Origin: Chara braunii
Taxonomy: Eukaryota; Streptophyta; Charophyceae; Charales; Characeae
Length of the DNA: 64,000 bases
Assembly (NCBI GenBank): GCA_003427395.1
Contig: BFEA01000525.1
Span: forward strand, 241,924-305,923
Reading direction: 5' to 3'
A program made the translations under genes and the position numbers. Shown here one piece after another: positions 1-12,100 of the stretch. Under the pieces are notes generated by a model. It saw only the letters and a list, made by a program, of their open reading frames with translations, searched no databases and was not told the DNA's origin. Each line of letters opens with the position of its first letter. Position 1 is the stretch's first letter.

Positions 1-15
1 CCCCCCCCCCCCCCC
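1..15. repeat. poly-C run at window edge
   Basis: Fifteen C residues open the window. A second poly-C run (about 24 C) abuts the N gap at 32815, so runs like this may mark assembly edges rather than biology. Confidence 0.6.
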
Positions 16-181
16 ACACACCCTTTACTTCTACCTCCACCTCAGACGTTCGTCAACCAAAGATAATTACTGACACCCTCGTCTGGTGATGCGACAATCA
101 ACAATCTTATCCACCAACTTAATGCGATTACCAGGCGAATCCGCCACGTGGCAGATTCCACTTAGCATCACGTTAAAGGTG

Positions 182-212
<31 letters not shown>
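182..212. repeat. poly-A tract (31 A)
   Basis: An uninterrupted A31 run in otherwise non-coding sequence. Shorter A runs follow at about 511-531, 1021-1035 and 1104-1120. I see no gene between positions 1 and 1970. Confidence 0.9.
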
Positions 213-213
<1 letters not shown>

Positions 214-455
214 GAAATGAAGAAGACAAAAAACGAAAAACACAAAAAGACGACACCGCATATTCAATCCAATTCGCTATTGCTGAGCACGACACACATG
301 ACACACATAAAATGGGAGTAGAGTGGGATGCTGAGCAGGAATAAATGGAAGTAGAGCGAAACTCCATTCCTCTACATATTAGTGAAAATTTGAGTCAAGA
401 CGTAGACACAAATAAAAGAAAATAAATAAATCAAAATAAAACCATGGATCGCACG

Positions 456-1195
456 TCAGCCACACAGTATTGATTGCTCGCCAAACCAGCGAGGATTGAT
501 AGTGGGCAAAAGACAAAAAAAAAAAAAAAAAACTAAGAAAAACATGCAGTCATGACGTGAGAAGCGGTTAATGGAAGGCCCAAAATTCCGCGAATTTTGG
601 CGAATTTTTCACCGAAATTGCCATATTTTTCTAAATTTTTACTTTTTTCTCGGCTTTACTTTTTGCCTGTTATATATGTGTTTAAGGGTATATCTCCATT
701 CAGTTTCGCCGTATTTGGAACAGTAAAAAAAAACTTAACAAAAACAGCAGACTCAAAAAAAGTTTTGGCGAACTTCGAAATCTACTCCGAAAAGGGTTTT
801 ATAGTACTCTTGATTTTGATTTTTTCCGTTTTTTTTTGTTTAATTAGTTCTTTTATGTTTGTATTATGACCCTGCATAGTTTGTTCGCAAAAGTTTCGAC
901 AACATTGCTTGTAGTGACGTGGCGAAAAACCCCGAATTTTTAGCCTTCCATTAAACACTAGTGCATGACGTGGCACACAGGATTGATTGATTCCCAACGC
1001 AGGAAGGAATAACTGTGGGCAAAAAAAAAAAAAAACCCATTGAATGAGCACTTGCCACACAACATTGATTGCTTCCTAAAGCAGGAAGGATTAACTGTGG
1101 CCAAAAAAAAAAAAAAAAAAAGAACCATGGAATTAGCACTTGCCACGTAGCATTGATTGCTTCCCAAAGCAGGAAGGATTTACTGTGTGCACAAC
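456..1195. repeat. Short dispersed/tandem repeat with A-rich tails, four units
   Basis: Four copies of a roughly 60-80 bp unit begin with a CACACA/CACGTAG-like start followed by ATTGATTG and AGCAGGAAGGAT, and end in GTGGGC or a similar GTG motif. The first three run into a poly-A tract; the fourth does not. Copies start near 456, 965, 1050 and 1137; the last three are spaced 82 and 88 bp. The tailed layout resembles SINE-like or tailed satellite units, but no A/B box promoter was recognised. Confidence 0.55.
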
Positions 1196-1584
1196 GTACA
1201 GCCAACGGATACAAAAATAGAGAGATGGATGTCGTCGGATGCATTTGTATTGCTACCGGTAGGGAGCAAGAACGCACTGTGGGTGAGCGAAGTAGCAAGA
1301 CACAAGAAGTAGGAAAGTCAAACAGCATGCTCTTCTTGACGACCGCCCGAAACACACATCTCCGTAGTTTATGGATGACTTCAGCTCATTAAATGCCGTC
1401 GAGTTTTCCACTTACAGCTGGAACATCCTGTCCATACGTTGTCTACCATAAAGGCAGAAAGCGCATTTTCTCTCAACTTCACACATGCGACAGCTCCCGA
1501 CCTACTCTGGTAGTAGAGAATTGAGAGTTGAAGGGAAACCCAAAGGCGGACATAGCTTTGACAGGGTAGCTGATCAGGGGTGAA

Positions 1585-1805
1585 CAAGCGGTGGTGGAGC
1601 ATGAGGGTTTGGAGGCTAGCGTGCGACACTTGGAGTGACGTTCAGAGTAAGGGATAAACAAGCGCCAGTGGAGCATGCCGGTTTGAGTGCTAGCGGGCAG
1701 CACAGGGAGTGACGTTCGGAGTGAGGGGTAAACAATCAATCGCCGACGGAGCATGCGAGTTGGAGGGCTAGCGTGCGGCGACGCACGGAGTGACGTTCAC
1801 AGTAT
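1585..1805. repeat. 75-80 bp tandem repeat, three copies
   Basis: Three diverged head-to-tail copies share GGAGCATG, then GCTAGCG, then GGAGTGACGTTC, with unit starts near 1593, 1668 and 1746. No coding function is supported; reading frames across it are by-products of the repeat. Confidence 0.6.
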
Positions 1806-1977
1806 AGGGTGATGAGAGGGGGAGGGAGCGGGGATGGGATGCATCTTCATTGGATGCTTGTACGCTTGTGCCGATCGTTAGCCGCTGCTGAGGAAGGAGA
1901 GTGGAGTGTTTCCTTGGATTGGGATTCTCTCGATGTGCTCTTTCTCCCCCTTGGAGTCACGTCAAAAGGGGCGCTTA

Positions 1978-3589
1978 TCACGGCTTCGACAGAGCTTCGA
2001 CGATCTTCATGAGTGCGTTGCATATGAGCTTTATGTCCAGCTCACGTTCCAGCACGTTGCACTGCCTGTCCATGATTTCGCATTGCCGCTTGCTTGCCAG
2101 TTCCGCGGACTCTGCCACAACGGCAGAATGTTCCTTCATCACCTCCCCCACCACCGCAAACGCTTGTTCCCGCGCCGTTTTTTTCTTGCCATGGCGTGAC
2201 CCCTATGATGCTGAAGCACAATTTGTGCTCATGTCTTCTCCGTCCTCTCCTTCGCTGTCCACATTGTCAGCAGTTCGTTTGCCAGTGTCAGGGAGGTTGG
2301 TGGGGTTGATCGTCTGGTTGCCGTCCTGCCTAGCGTGAATGGCATCCCATAATTCACGATCTAGGAAGAACTTGAAACCCTTGTCTCTCCTCTGGTTAAC
2401 TGTTAGCTTCCAGAACGTCCCCATACCCGAACGTTCTTCATGGTTGTCTAAAATATGTTTGTACCACATAAACATATTTTCCCACCGCTTACAACATTTT
2501 GACGATGTCCGCATCACCTCTTGCGCCTCCATACTCTTCTCAATATCAAGCCACTTCCATTCCTTCGTTTTCATCCTCCCCAAGTTCGATGGGAGACCTG
2601 CAAGATACTGCTCCTGCTCCCGCTTGCAGTAGATCAGAATGCGAGATTGACGGTTGTTCCATACATCCCGTCCGTCGTCTGCCTTCGCAACGTCTGTACC
2701 ACCTTAAAGTTTCTCTCTTGCAACCCCCGTGCTCTCCTGCCCAACATCGTCAGGACGCCCAGTGGCGGACTGTGTCGGTGCTGCGGGGCTTGCAGGTGGT
2801 TCGCCATCCCCTTCCACATCGTCTGGGACAACATAATCGCCCCTTCCCATTGCAGGCCCCTCCGATCCACCGCCAGACTCCATAAAAGTTGTGCTGGGCT
2901 GTCGTGGCATATCGTTGTTGAACACCGATGCTGACCCGCTCCCAAGAGACCGGAAAACCGAACTCCCGACGCATATGCGCACCCCTCCTCCATGCAAGCC
3001 ATCCCCTCCTGTGGTAGGCGCTGTGGAACGTACCGGAGTGTTGACGTTCGTACACGTAGCCCTTGGTGTAGCAATGGATAGGGAGGTGAAGCACTCCGTC
3101 GGCTCTGTTGCAGACGTTGAGAGACGGAGGACGGAGGGCGATGTCCAGCTCCAATTGCAATGAAAAGGGCCAGGCCGTGGACAAGTCCACCATGTCGTCA
3201 TCCGGAAGTGGCTGAAGATACGATGGGAGATGCGCATATGCAGCCGGGTCCAGTTGCTGCTGGCCCTTTGGCATGTCCCACCCGCGGCTGGCATCTTAAC
3301 CACACGGGGTCAGCCTCACCATGCTGCCTTTCTTACCCTGGCCTTTACTGCCTTCCTCTTCGATGCCTTCACCCCACGCCTCCGCACGCTGCCCAGGAAC
3401 TGCAAGAAACAGAGCAGAACGATCACCAGCAGCACAAGCGACAAAACTGCAATGAGGACCACAGTACGCATAGCACTGGCTATGTGTGTCGTGTACAAGT
3501 GTCCCCCCAAACAGAGTATTCATGAAAACCAAACAAATGTAGAAAACCAAACAATCTTTATAGACCGGAGAAAACCAAAATTTTTCCAC
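1978..3589 (-). pseudogene. Trihelix / Myb-SANT-like DNA-binding protein, disrupted
   Basis: On the minus strand one reading frame stays open from about 3303 to a TGA at 1978-1980 (442 codons) except for a TAA at 2704-2706 and a TAG at 2203-2205. It holds, in order, a Pro/Ser/Gly-rich linker, a trihelix-type domain at about 2640-2380 (conserved NNRQSRILIYCKREQEQYL, then KCCKRWENMFMWYKHIL and GFKFFLDRELWDAI), an acidic stretch, and a basic coiled C-terminus (2180-1978) rich in ERE/KRQ repeats. Upstream frames at 2900-3590 carry further coding-like sequence in a second frame, and a hydrophobic stretch at about 3470-3400, implying a 5' frameshift. Trihelix proteins bind DNA; related Myb/SANT proteins accompany PIF/Harbinger transposons, so this may be a transposon accessory gene. 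The domain call is strong, the function inferred. Two stops make it a probable pseudogene. Confidence 0.7.
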
Positions 3590-3599
3590 TCATTTTCAC

Positions 3600-3955
3600 T
3601 CGCTGGTGCTACTTTTACACGTTGTATGCTGCACTTAGTGATGAAAAACATACCAAATCAAGGCTCCTGTTAGGACAAGGTGATTAGTGAGACGAAAGCT
3701 TGTCCACGGAGCCTCATTTTTATCACATACAAAAGCAGGTCAACAAGTGATCCCAAAAGCCGCTTGTAGTCGAGAAATGAATTCTTTGCTCTGCTGAAAC
3801 CGCGCAAATATGACAATTCGTTCCACAATACTAGATACCACTTACAAACTTAGAGGAAAGTTAAGAAAATCCAGGCAGGATAACGATCACTCCAAAATGT
3901 AATGCGTTGAAAGCAGGACGTCTTGGCATATGCACCTTTGCAATCCTTTCATTAA
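3600..3955. other. No recognisable feature
   Basis: AT-rich spacer between the trihelix relic and the satellite. No open frame, repeat or RNA gene is supported here. Confidence 0.5.
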
Positions 3956-3984
3956 AGAAGCAGAAAATAGATGCAGTTCAGGCA

Positions 3985-4550
3985 TCCCGAATTCCGTTTG
4001 TAGTTCTATAAAGCACGCGGCAAAGACACACTAAAAAAAAAAAAACAAATAAGCACTCCGAAAATGTGCGCCCTTGTACCAAGCCAGACATCTTGACATC
4101 TGCGTATTTATAGTCCTATAAATTGGAAAGCAAAAAACCCTGTCAGCTTCGAAATTCTTCATTCGGTTTATAGTTCTATAAACTGTGATGCACAAACATA
4201 CGAGAAAAAAGAAAACAAAGAAGCACTCCGAAAATATGCGTTATGTACCGAAGCCAGACATCTTGACATTTGCGTATTTATAGTCCTATGAATTGGAAAA
4301 CAAAAAAATATGTCAGCTTTGGAATTCTTCATTCCGTTTATAGTTTTATAAACCATGACGCACAAACATGCGAGAAAAAAGAAAACATGAAGCACTCCGA
4401 AAATGTGCGCCCTTGTACCGAAGCTAGACATCTTGACATTTGCGTATTTATACTCCTATAAATTGGAACGCAAAAAACTATCTCAGCTTCGGAATTCTTC
4501 ATTCCGTTTATAATTCTATAAATTGTGAAGCACAAAGACGAGAGAAAAGA
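3985..4550. repeat. 170-bp tandem satellite with internal palindrome
   Basis: The motif TGCGTATTTATAGTCCTATA recurs at 4101, 4271 and 4441, exactly 170 bp apart, preceded by a partial unit from about 3985. Each unit contains two near-palindromes (TTTATAGTCCTATAAA and TTTATAGTTCTATAAA) about 70 bp apart, plus GAAGCACTCCGAAAAT. Nucleosome-sized units are typical of eukaryotic satellites. Short reading frames here are artefacts of the repeat. Confidence 0.85.
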
Positions 4551-4779
4551 CGAATGGTGACAACATTTCTAACCCGCAAGAACGAACCAAAAAGTACTAG
4601 AAATTGTTACTTTGAAACCGAGGTCTTAGAAACGCCTAAGGGACAAATCTTTGGAAAATGACCTGAATCACTTTGAAATAAATCTCCACAATTGTTGCTT
4701 CTTTAAAAAGAGTGTCTCATCGATGTTTGTGTGCTGAGCGGAGAGCACACATGCGAAGCTCGTGAACGACTGCGAAAAC

Positions 4780-5640
4780 CGAATTCGTGAAAACCTAACA
4801 AAACCACAAAACCTAACATTTTTTATAGAATGAAAAAATAAAAGTCAAACTGTTATTTTTGACACATAAAAGAGAGCGTTTTTAACTGTTTCCCAAGAAA
4901 GTAGGCAAAAAAACAGGCAAAAAGTCTAGCGATTCTCAAAACGTGCAGGAAAATTCTTTCCAACAAAGAGCATGTTATAGGACTATAAGTCGTTTTCCGT
5001 AGATTGACAAAAAGCATAGCTCAAACAAGACAACCTTTAACGACTACAAGGCGAACCCGAAAGATGTTAAAAAAAACAGTTTTAGTGAATACTCATTTAT
5101 AGAACTATAAACTGTTTTCAGCAGTTTCGTCAAAACCAGATTCTGCGAAATCGAGTTTATAGAACTTTAAATTAATATAACTCCATTTTTAAATTAACTG
5201 TAAAACCCTTGTCAAAAAATATATGTTATGTAAAAGAAGAATTAAAACAACTTTTGCCTTGGAGACATCTTTAAATTCCTAGCCAACAATGATTTAAAAT
5301 TAAAAAATGAAAAAATACTTAAAAACACCAGATTCTGCAAAATCGAGTTTATAGAACTATAAATTAATATAACTCCATTTTTAAGTTAAGTGTAAAACTC
5401 TTTTCAAAAAATATATGTTGTGTAAAATAAGAATTAGAATAAAATTTGCCTGAAGGATATCTTCAAATTCCTAGCCAACGATGATTTAAAATTAAAAAAT
5501 AAAATTCGTCCATGTATGAGATAACATATCCAAGCGAATGTATTCGTGAATAGGAGAGCATGTGTGCATGTTTGGGAAACCCCCGAATAGGTTCGTCATG
5601 CTACATACCTTATAGAACTATAAATATAATTTTTTTAGTT
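4780..5640. repeat. 192-bp dimer and dispersed TTTATAG-CTATAAA palindromes
   Basis: A unit beginning ACCAGATTCTGC is present at 5135 and 5327 (period 192), the second ending near 5505. Copies of TTATAGNACTATAA also occur near 4975, 5098, 5157, 5349 and 5610. They share the palindrome with the 170-bp satellite but not its surrounding sequence. Confidence 0.75.
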
Positions 5641-5855
5641 AAACAAAATATTGTGGTATTTCAGTTTCTGAATTAACGGTGCTTTGCAAAGTACTGATTT
5701 TTTGTAAAAAAACTTGCTTCTCTCCTCATCACTTCTAGTGGTTCTGAAAAAGTAGTTTTCTATTATTTTTTTGCGGTTAGTTTACTTCACATAAAATTTT
5801 GTTCATGTAGGAGGCCTGAAAAAAGTATTATCAGAATCTTTAAAAATTTTCGAGC

Positions 5856-5883
5856 AAACCTAACAATTTATTTTGTTAGGTTT
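5856..5883. repeat. Perfect 11-bp inverted repeat
   Basis: AAACCTAACAA at 5856-5866 is matched by TTGTTAGGTTT at 5873-5883 with a 6-bp spacer. It could form a hairpin; no flanking gene explains it as a terminator. Confidence 0.7.
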
Positions 5884-5894
5884 TTACGAATTCT

Positions 5895-8800
5895 ATGTTC
5901 CTACTGAACGCACGTGGACTTCAGATGTCGGAGCGGTGCCTGCCGCGGAGGACGTGCCTGTTCTGGGGGGCGTGCATGCCGCTAGCAACGAGCTGGAGTA
6001 GCTTGGGCCACGTGCATGCCGCTATCGGAGAGCTGGAGGACGCGCCTGTGCTGGGGGGCGTAGCTGGTGGTCTGCGCGCATGCCTGCACCGGTTGCCTCG
6101 TTGGTCGCTGTCGGAGGGCGAGGTGCCACGACCCTCCTCTGTATGCCAAGTCCCTGCCAGGTACTAGTGCCCCAGACAGATGCCGCGACTCTTTAAGTTG
6201 CTAGTGAACCTTTGCTGCTTCTCTGATGTACCTGGGCGGTACCGTGACGCAGATCGGTCCGGTTGGTGCTTGCTCTCAACAAAAAGGGTGCGCCGATGGG
6301 CTTTCCATTGGTCCACACAGGCTCGGCGCCCTGTTGTACAGCAGAGCACTATCGGCCTGTGGCCGTGGTAGCTGTCAGGCTCGCCCAGGGACGCGAAGGT
6401 GGGGGGACCGGCGCGGTCTTTTCTAAAGCGCACCGAGTGTCCCTCTGCCAGGTTATGGGTTAGGTGCACGGGACAGGTCACTGTCAAAAAGAAAAGCTAA
6501 ACAAAAGAAATAAAAGAAAGCAAAATAAGTGAGAGCGAAAAAGAAAGTTAGGCGTCTGAACCACACTCAGATCGTGGCCCGTGCTTTAATCTGGGATAAT
6601 CCAGCGATATCTGATCACTGTATCGTTATGCTCTTTTTTTTTTTTTTTTTTTTAATTTTATTATTATTAGTATCTTTCGATTTCTTGAGACACGACTCTC
6701 TGTTTACTTTTCTTTGATTTCAGTCGCATCGCGGGGAAGGCCAACGGTTCTCTTTCAAATCACGACTGGTTTAAAGGGCTAGAAGGGTCTGGTTATTGGT
6801 TCTTCCTCTCGGATAACTTACCGTGAAGCACCGCACAAATTGAGACCCCAAAAGAGGGGCGACTCGCGGCCGCATCGGTAGGAGGCCTATCACCCTCTAT
6901 GGAGGGTCATAAGCCCCCTCCTTGCCATCGGACACGGACACCCAATAGGAGTAGGCCAATTGTGGGTTTTAAAGAGGGACGGCCACCGTCGATATCTTGT
7001 TATGGGACCACAGTGTCGAATCTGCAGTCCTATCATTGGGGTCTGGGACTGATGGTGACGTGAGGCATAGATCGCGCTCGACCGTTGGGTTCTGGACTCA
7101 AGTGTCCCTTAAATTATTTAATTTTAATTTATTGCATTATTTTAGGCTTTTAAAATTCTTGGATCTAAAAATATTTGAAAAGGACTAATCTGAGTCCTCC
7201 AATGATAACGCAGGAATCGCGGTGCATAGTAGTCCTATAAAGATTGAGAGGGGCTAGCTGTTGGCCACTGGCCAACAGAAGCGAGTAGATAACCCCGTTC
7301 TGCAAAATGCTGGTAGTCTGAGAGAGAGGGGCAGAACATTGCGGCAGCCCGTACTGTGTGCGTGTGAGCCAGGTATCAAGCTTTGGCTACTTCGAACTCG
7401 GCCATGGCGCGTAGCAACGGCCTCTTTGGTTATAGGCCAGGCCATCTAAGATTCTACTTGAGCTGGGAGCCGATGCGCGAAGAAGGGGCTACGGTGGATC
7501 CCTGTCTGAGTTACATTAAGAGTGGTTATTGGGGCACAGGATCGAGCCGAGCGGAGGTGCAGAAGGGACGGAGTGACCGCGACCATGAAGGTCACGATCA
7601 CTTACCACGAGGAAGAGACTACCACGAGTACTACTGAGCGAGGGCAGCAGGAGCTGGACCGGGACTCAGAGGCCGAGTCCGACGCGAGCGATGAGTAGAC
7701 CTAGTCTTGGCATGGGCTGAAACAATGGAGGAGAGAGCACCCCCCAGCGGAGTCCGTAGAGGACGGTCCTGAGCCCAGCTTGGCTGAGCGGAGGGACTGA
7801 GACTGCGAGGCAGTTACACGAGAGAGGGGAAGTAAGGAGGAGGATACGCGGTACGCAGTCTACACGTGGCAGTCCGGGGGAGTAAAAAGAGGTCAACGAA
7901 AGGGGAGACTGTGCGAATGAGCAGGACACGATCTTGCTACGTACACTTGACGTCGACCGCTGCCTTCACGTTCTCTCGCGGCGTTTTGTGTTTGCTGAGC
8001 CGCGGCGAGTCTTCATGTCGTGACGGGGGATCAGGAGTTAAGGTGTGTGTGAGAGAGAGAGGGGGAGTTCGTGGAAGGGCGTATAGTAGTTCCAATTGAT
8101 GTCAACTCCTTCAGGTTGGAGCGGCGAGATCATTTTTCTTTTCCTCCTCTTTTTGCAGCTTTCGAGGGTCGCACCGCCTTTCAACTCCGGAGCACCACAG
8201 GCCAGTGCGCATGTTACGGCGGGGGTTGGACTCCTGGGAGGTGTCCGTGTGTGAAATGGTGGAGGGCACCTTGACGTAGAAGAGGAAGTCACAGGATTTC
8301 TGCCTGTGACAAGACTTGTTAAGAAAGGAAGTCTAGCGCGTGCACAAGTCAGACGCTGACGAGTAGGAAGCGGACTGTATAAGGCGGTCGATGTTACAAG
8401 GGAAGTCTGTGAGAACGGAGAACTGGACCACAAAAGGGCGTTTTCGTGGACATTAGCGTGCCGTGGAGCTTGCTCGTCACATCGGCTCCATGACCATCTA
8501 TCTTAGCTAACACCCTCTACTCTGAACAATGTTACAGAAGACACGTTGCTTGCCGTTTATCAAGAAAGGCGCGAGGGTTGAGAAAAGTTGCAAGCAAGGG
8601 GGGGGATGAGCACTGGTAACTGGTACTGATAGCCAATCACGAGTGGTATGCCCTTATGACAAGGACTGTACTAGCAATGATCCGTAATTAGGCGAGCTAT
8701 TGAGAACGAGCAGTACAGAGCGAAATCTGAGATGAGTCAGCGCGAGTGGTAGGTACGAGTAAGAGGCCTGTATGATTGCGGGTTATGGCGGAAGGGTATC

Positions 8801-10980
8801 TTTGACTTCAGCTTTGTTCCTGGAATAAGGACTAGTCTACGAGTGCTCAGAAGTGTGTGAGGTACGAGTTGCAGTAACAGAGAGAAGCGGGCGGGACGTG
8901 GACTTGTTTATCACGGTTGATACTAGCCATCAGATCTAATAGTGTGAGTTGGACGGGGGAATCAAGCATGCAAGACAGACCGTGAACATCAGTTAGGTTT
9001 CTATGCGACCTAGCCTGCATCTGATGGGATAACCTTGCGATTGATTACAAACTGAAAAGACAGGTTCGGGTATCGCATAACAGCTAAGTATACCATAGGG
9101 TTAGGCTGCCTTAACACTGTCGGTAGCTGACTAATTGTAGCCTTTCTGTGACTTGACAGGGTCCGTCTGGACCGAATCCTAAAGAACTGCTATTGGGATA
9201 GGAGAAACGTCGGAAAGAAAACGATGGGCTTTCTTTAATGACGATGTGTCAATGGTGTAGGGCACTATTGAAAATCTTGGTGGTCAAAATTTCAGTCTCA
9301 TATGGATCGTCCTCTTTGCATGTGAGCGTTGAATCGACGCCCTTCTGTCCTACGCTCTGATCGTGTGTTATTCTTTCCCTCAACATTGTGAGATTGTGAG
9401 CCGGATTTGTGGTTTTGCTTTGTGATCCTCCAGTCGGAAAAATTCTTAAAGAGACGGCTTCTTCGGCTGTCGGATTAGTATGGTTGGGCCTTTCTTCCTT
9501 TGTTGGTTATCAAGTGCATCCGAGCTTACAACAAAACATTTACCTCATGATCAATGAGCAGGCGAAAGTCAATCTTGAAGAAGGTTGCTAACCTTCTCGC
9601 CAAATACCTATTTGATGGAGATTAGTAAAGCCCTTTTTGAGAGTTTACTCTGCATGGGAAAAGGAATTGAGTGGCGCAACTCAGTTTGAACTTACCCGAC
9701 TCTCAATAAACGAGCGAGTGATCTAAAACGTAGTCGGGTTTGATAGAAACCAATATTAACTTTTCCCGTGGTTGTCTGTGATTCTTGCGACGAATCTAAA
9801 AATATTCTTAACGAGAGTCAATACTCAACATTACTCATGGTTTGCCTTAACGGTCGGGCATGGGAGCTCAAAATAGCATGTGTATTCCCATGCGTGAGCA
9901 TACAACCTTCAACCCCACTGTCGGCAAGTAATTTGTGCCTGAGGGCTGCACTTGCTTCAGATGAGTCTCTCAGACAAGAAGTTGAAAAGAAAAAAAAAAA
10001 GGGAGGGGGACCGCGAGAGTGCTCTGTGCCGATCACTATGAAGTATGAACTCAGTGTGCAATGAGTAGTGTCAGGGTGAGTACCCTTATGATGTCCCCAT
10101 TGTATGCAACGTTCATTAGCCTTGTTCTATCCATGACCAAAGGGAAACTCTGACACCGAGGCGGTTGCTGTTCTAGAGGCAGGGGCGCTGATACTTTGAC
10201 AATCGATGCTATTCGAACTTGCTGTGAGAGATCTCAGACGAAGCCATTACAAACTTCCTCAAGCTCGGTTCATGGGACCACATTGTCAGTTAGTTACGCT
10301 TTCTGTTCCGGAAACCAATGACCTCATTTGCTAGGTTTGAATCCGGTGTCACTGATCGAGGCCCAATTTGATCAATTTCAACGGGGAAAAATCAGGTGGC
10401 ATGTTTGATCCGATTTCAGATCAGACCTTGAGTCCTTCTTTTGGGATCAGAGTTCAATAACCACATGAGCAATGTTGGAAATCACACTTACGTGCCAAGG
10501 ATGGTCTAATCTTTCAAATCTAGGCTGAAACTGGTAGACCGAGTCCAAACCAAACTTGCATTGATCTCGTACTCAGGGGGAAATCTTCCAAAGTATAAAG
10601 CGGGCATAGTGTCTTTTTTTTGTGGATTCGTACTGACTGACTGAAAACGAGTGTCAAAGCTCGTACAATTTGGTGGAGAGAAGGACTTCTGAACTGATGC
10701 AACGCCTGCGTCTGAGAACCCTTACTGCTGGTAGCACTACCGATAAGCCCAAGACGGGTAACTCTCTGCTATAGTGTCATACCAGTTCTCAACTGATCTG
10801 CTCATTCACAAAACTCTAAATCTGGTTCCCATGATCTTCACGAAAATAATTGTCTATACTTTGGCCGCTGGGACTAGAGACCAGGACCAAAAATCACTCT
10901 GTTTTTATTACTCCTTCTCTCGGGGCTAGCTCCAATATCTGATTTGGGTTGTAATAGGGTATTTTAATTGCCATCTACAC
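5895..10980. other. Non-coding, probable mobile-element debris
   Basis: A GC-richer block (5890-6480, 6720-8460) alternates with AT-rich sequence, including a T-tract at 6630-6652. Segment 6117-6170 is repeated at 24183-24240 (see separate entry), which points to LTR or internal element sequence. Open frames are short and show no domain. No RNA gene was recognised. Confidence 0.5.
6117..6170 (+). repeat. Dispersed repeat shared with 24183-24240
   Basis: About 55 bp including CGACCCTCCTCTGT and GCCAAGTCCCTGCCAGGTAC followed by TAGTG match 24183-24240 in the same orientation with a 2-bp indel and few substitutions. Both copies lie in GC-rich non-coding sequence, consistent with related element termini. 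Confidence 0.75.
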
Positions 10981-10982
10981 CC

Positions 10983-11255
10983 AATGATTTTAACCCAGAG
11001 CTTGTGAGAACTATGAGGGACAATGAGATCCTAGTGGTGAAGCACCAGTCATACATGGACAAGGAGGAAGAATGAGAAGAGGGTGTTTGTCAGTACATAG
11101 AGTATCATTTGCAGGCCGAGAGAGAGTTTGCAGTTTGGATGGCCAAGGGTAAAAGTACATCGAGTACGTGTTTTACTTTCATGATCGCAACGAGAAGCTG
11201 CACAGCACCGGCTCGCTGCTAGAGACGGTGGAGCAGGCCAAGGCAAAGCTCAGGT
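10983..11255 (+). pseudogene. Coding relic of unknown protein
   Basis: A frame opening at 10983 reads NDFNPELVRTMRDNEILVVK and continues to a TGA at 11073-11075, then on in the same frame to about 11150 (QYIEYHLQAEREFAVWMAKG). After a one-base shift it continues as YIEYVFYFHDRNEKLHSTG and ends near CTCAG/GTGAGC, a good splice-donor context at 11252. Composition is protein-like and hydrophilic. I do not recognise the family. It could be one exon of a decayed host gene or part of an element. Confidence 0.45.
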
Positions 11256-11563
11256 GAGCGCATGAATGCTCAAACTCCTTTTCTCAAGCTTTGGCAGTAC
11301 TCTTGATTAATGGGGACCGCTTCAGGATCTATAGCTCAATCAGCAACCAATCGACAATCAATAAGTAATCAATCAGTATCCAACCAGTACCTAATCTGTA
11401 TTCAATCAGCATTCGAACGACAGTCAGTCAATATCAAGGTGATATACTATCATCTGAGTTACCCGAGGATCTCAGTTGAAGGTTCAATCGACGTCCGGTC
11501 ACTATCCACTCCCTTCAGAGGTCAGATATCAGCTAGACTGCGTCTCCACGCAAAAGTCACAGG

Positions 11564-12100
11564 TTGAGTTCCAATATTCAACATCTGCCTATTAGTACAG
11601 TTCAGTCATTTCCGGTCAGCAAGTCAGTGTTGACCAATCTCAATCAAATCTCACGCAAGGACGCTTTCCAATATCAGTATGTCAGTGCAATCGGTTTCAG
11701 ACAGGGAGACCTGTCAATCTTCGTTGTTCTCACCAGTTTCGCAGAGGGTACCATCTATGATCCGAGATCCTATATGAAGAAGGGCAAAGAAACCCATGAG
11801 CGCTTCGACTCGGTTTGGATTTCGACAACCAGCTATCTTGAGCAGAGAGAGTGCGAGCTTGATGAACGTGGAGTGAAGTTGATTCGCAACTTTGGACCCA
11901 AACTCTTTGCCAACTACCCCAAGCCCCCAGTTCCTCCTCTACTCACGGATGGGTCTAGTTGGGGCGATTTGGTAGACTTGGCAAAGAGGTATATCTCGCC
12001 AGCACAGGTTGACTGCCAGACATTGATAGAGCCTTCAGAATTCGAGCATCTCAGAAGGGGAATTTTCTCCATACCCTATCTAACTGCACGATGGGAATAG
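11564..12100 (+). CDS. Unknown paralogous small protein, copy 1
   Basis: A reading frame of about 178 codons without a clear ATG near its start; the segment upstream (11310-11560) is rich in CAATCA/CAGTCA repeats. Its core (VVLTSFAEGTIYDPRSYMKK) aligns with the protein at 13087 (VVLTHFMEGYIYDICPYVKK), and both end with a Gly-Ser/Thr-x-W-Leu segment before a basic helix. No known domain recognised. It is the first of at least seven related units up to 15524, but the only one upstream of the primer-binding site at 12744, so it may belong to another element copy or a long LTR. Confidence 0.5.
   Translation: MSSNIQHLPISTVQSFPVSKSVLTNLNQISRKDAFQYQYVSAIGFRQGDLSIFVVLTSFAEGTIYDPRSYMKKGKETHERFDSVWISTTSYLEQRECELDERGVKLIRNFGPKLFANYPKPPVPPLLTDGSSWGDLVDLAKRYISPAQVDCQTLIEPSEFEHLRRGIFSIPYLTARWE

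Noticed and set aside
958-1195. CRISPR-like array from the spaced repeats
   Set aside because: Eukaryotic context, poly-A spacers of varying length and diverged repeats; not a CRISPR.
5895-6167. 90-codon Cys/Leu/Arg-rich frame
   Set aside because: No domain, lies in GC-rich repeat debris that includes the 55-bp dispersed repeat.
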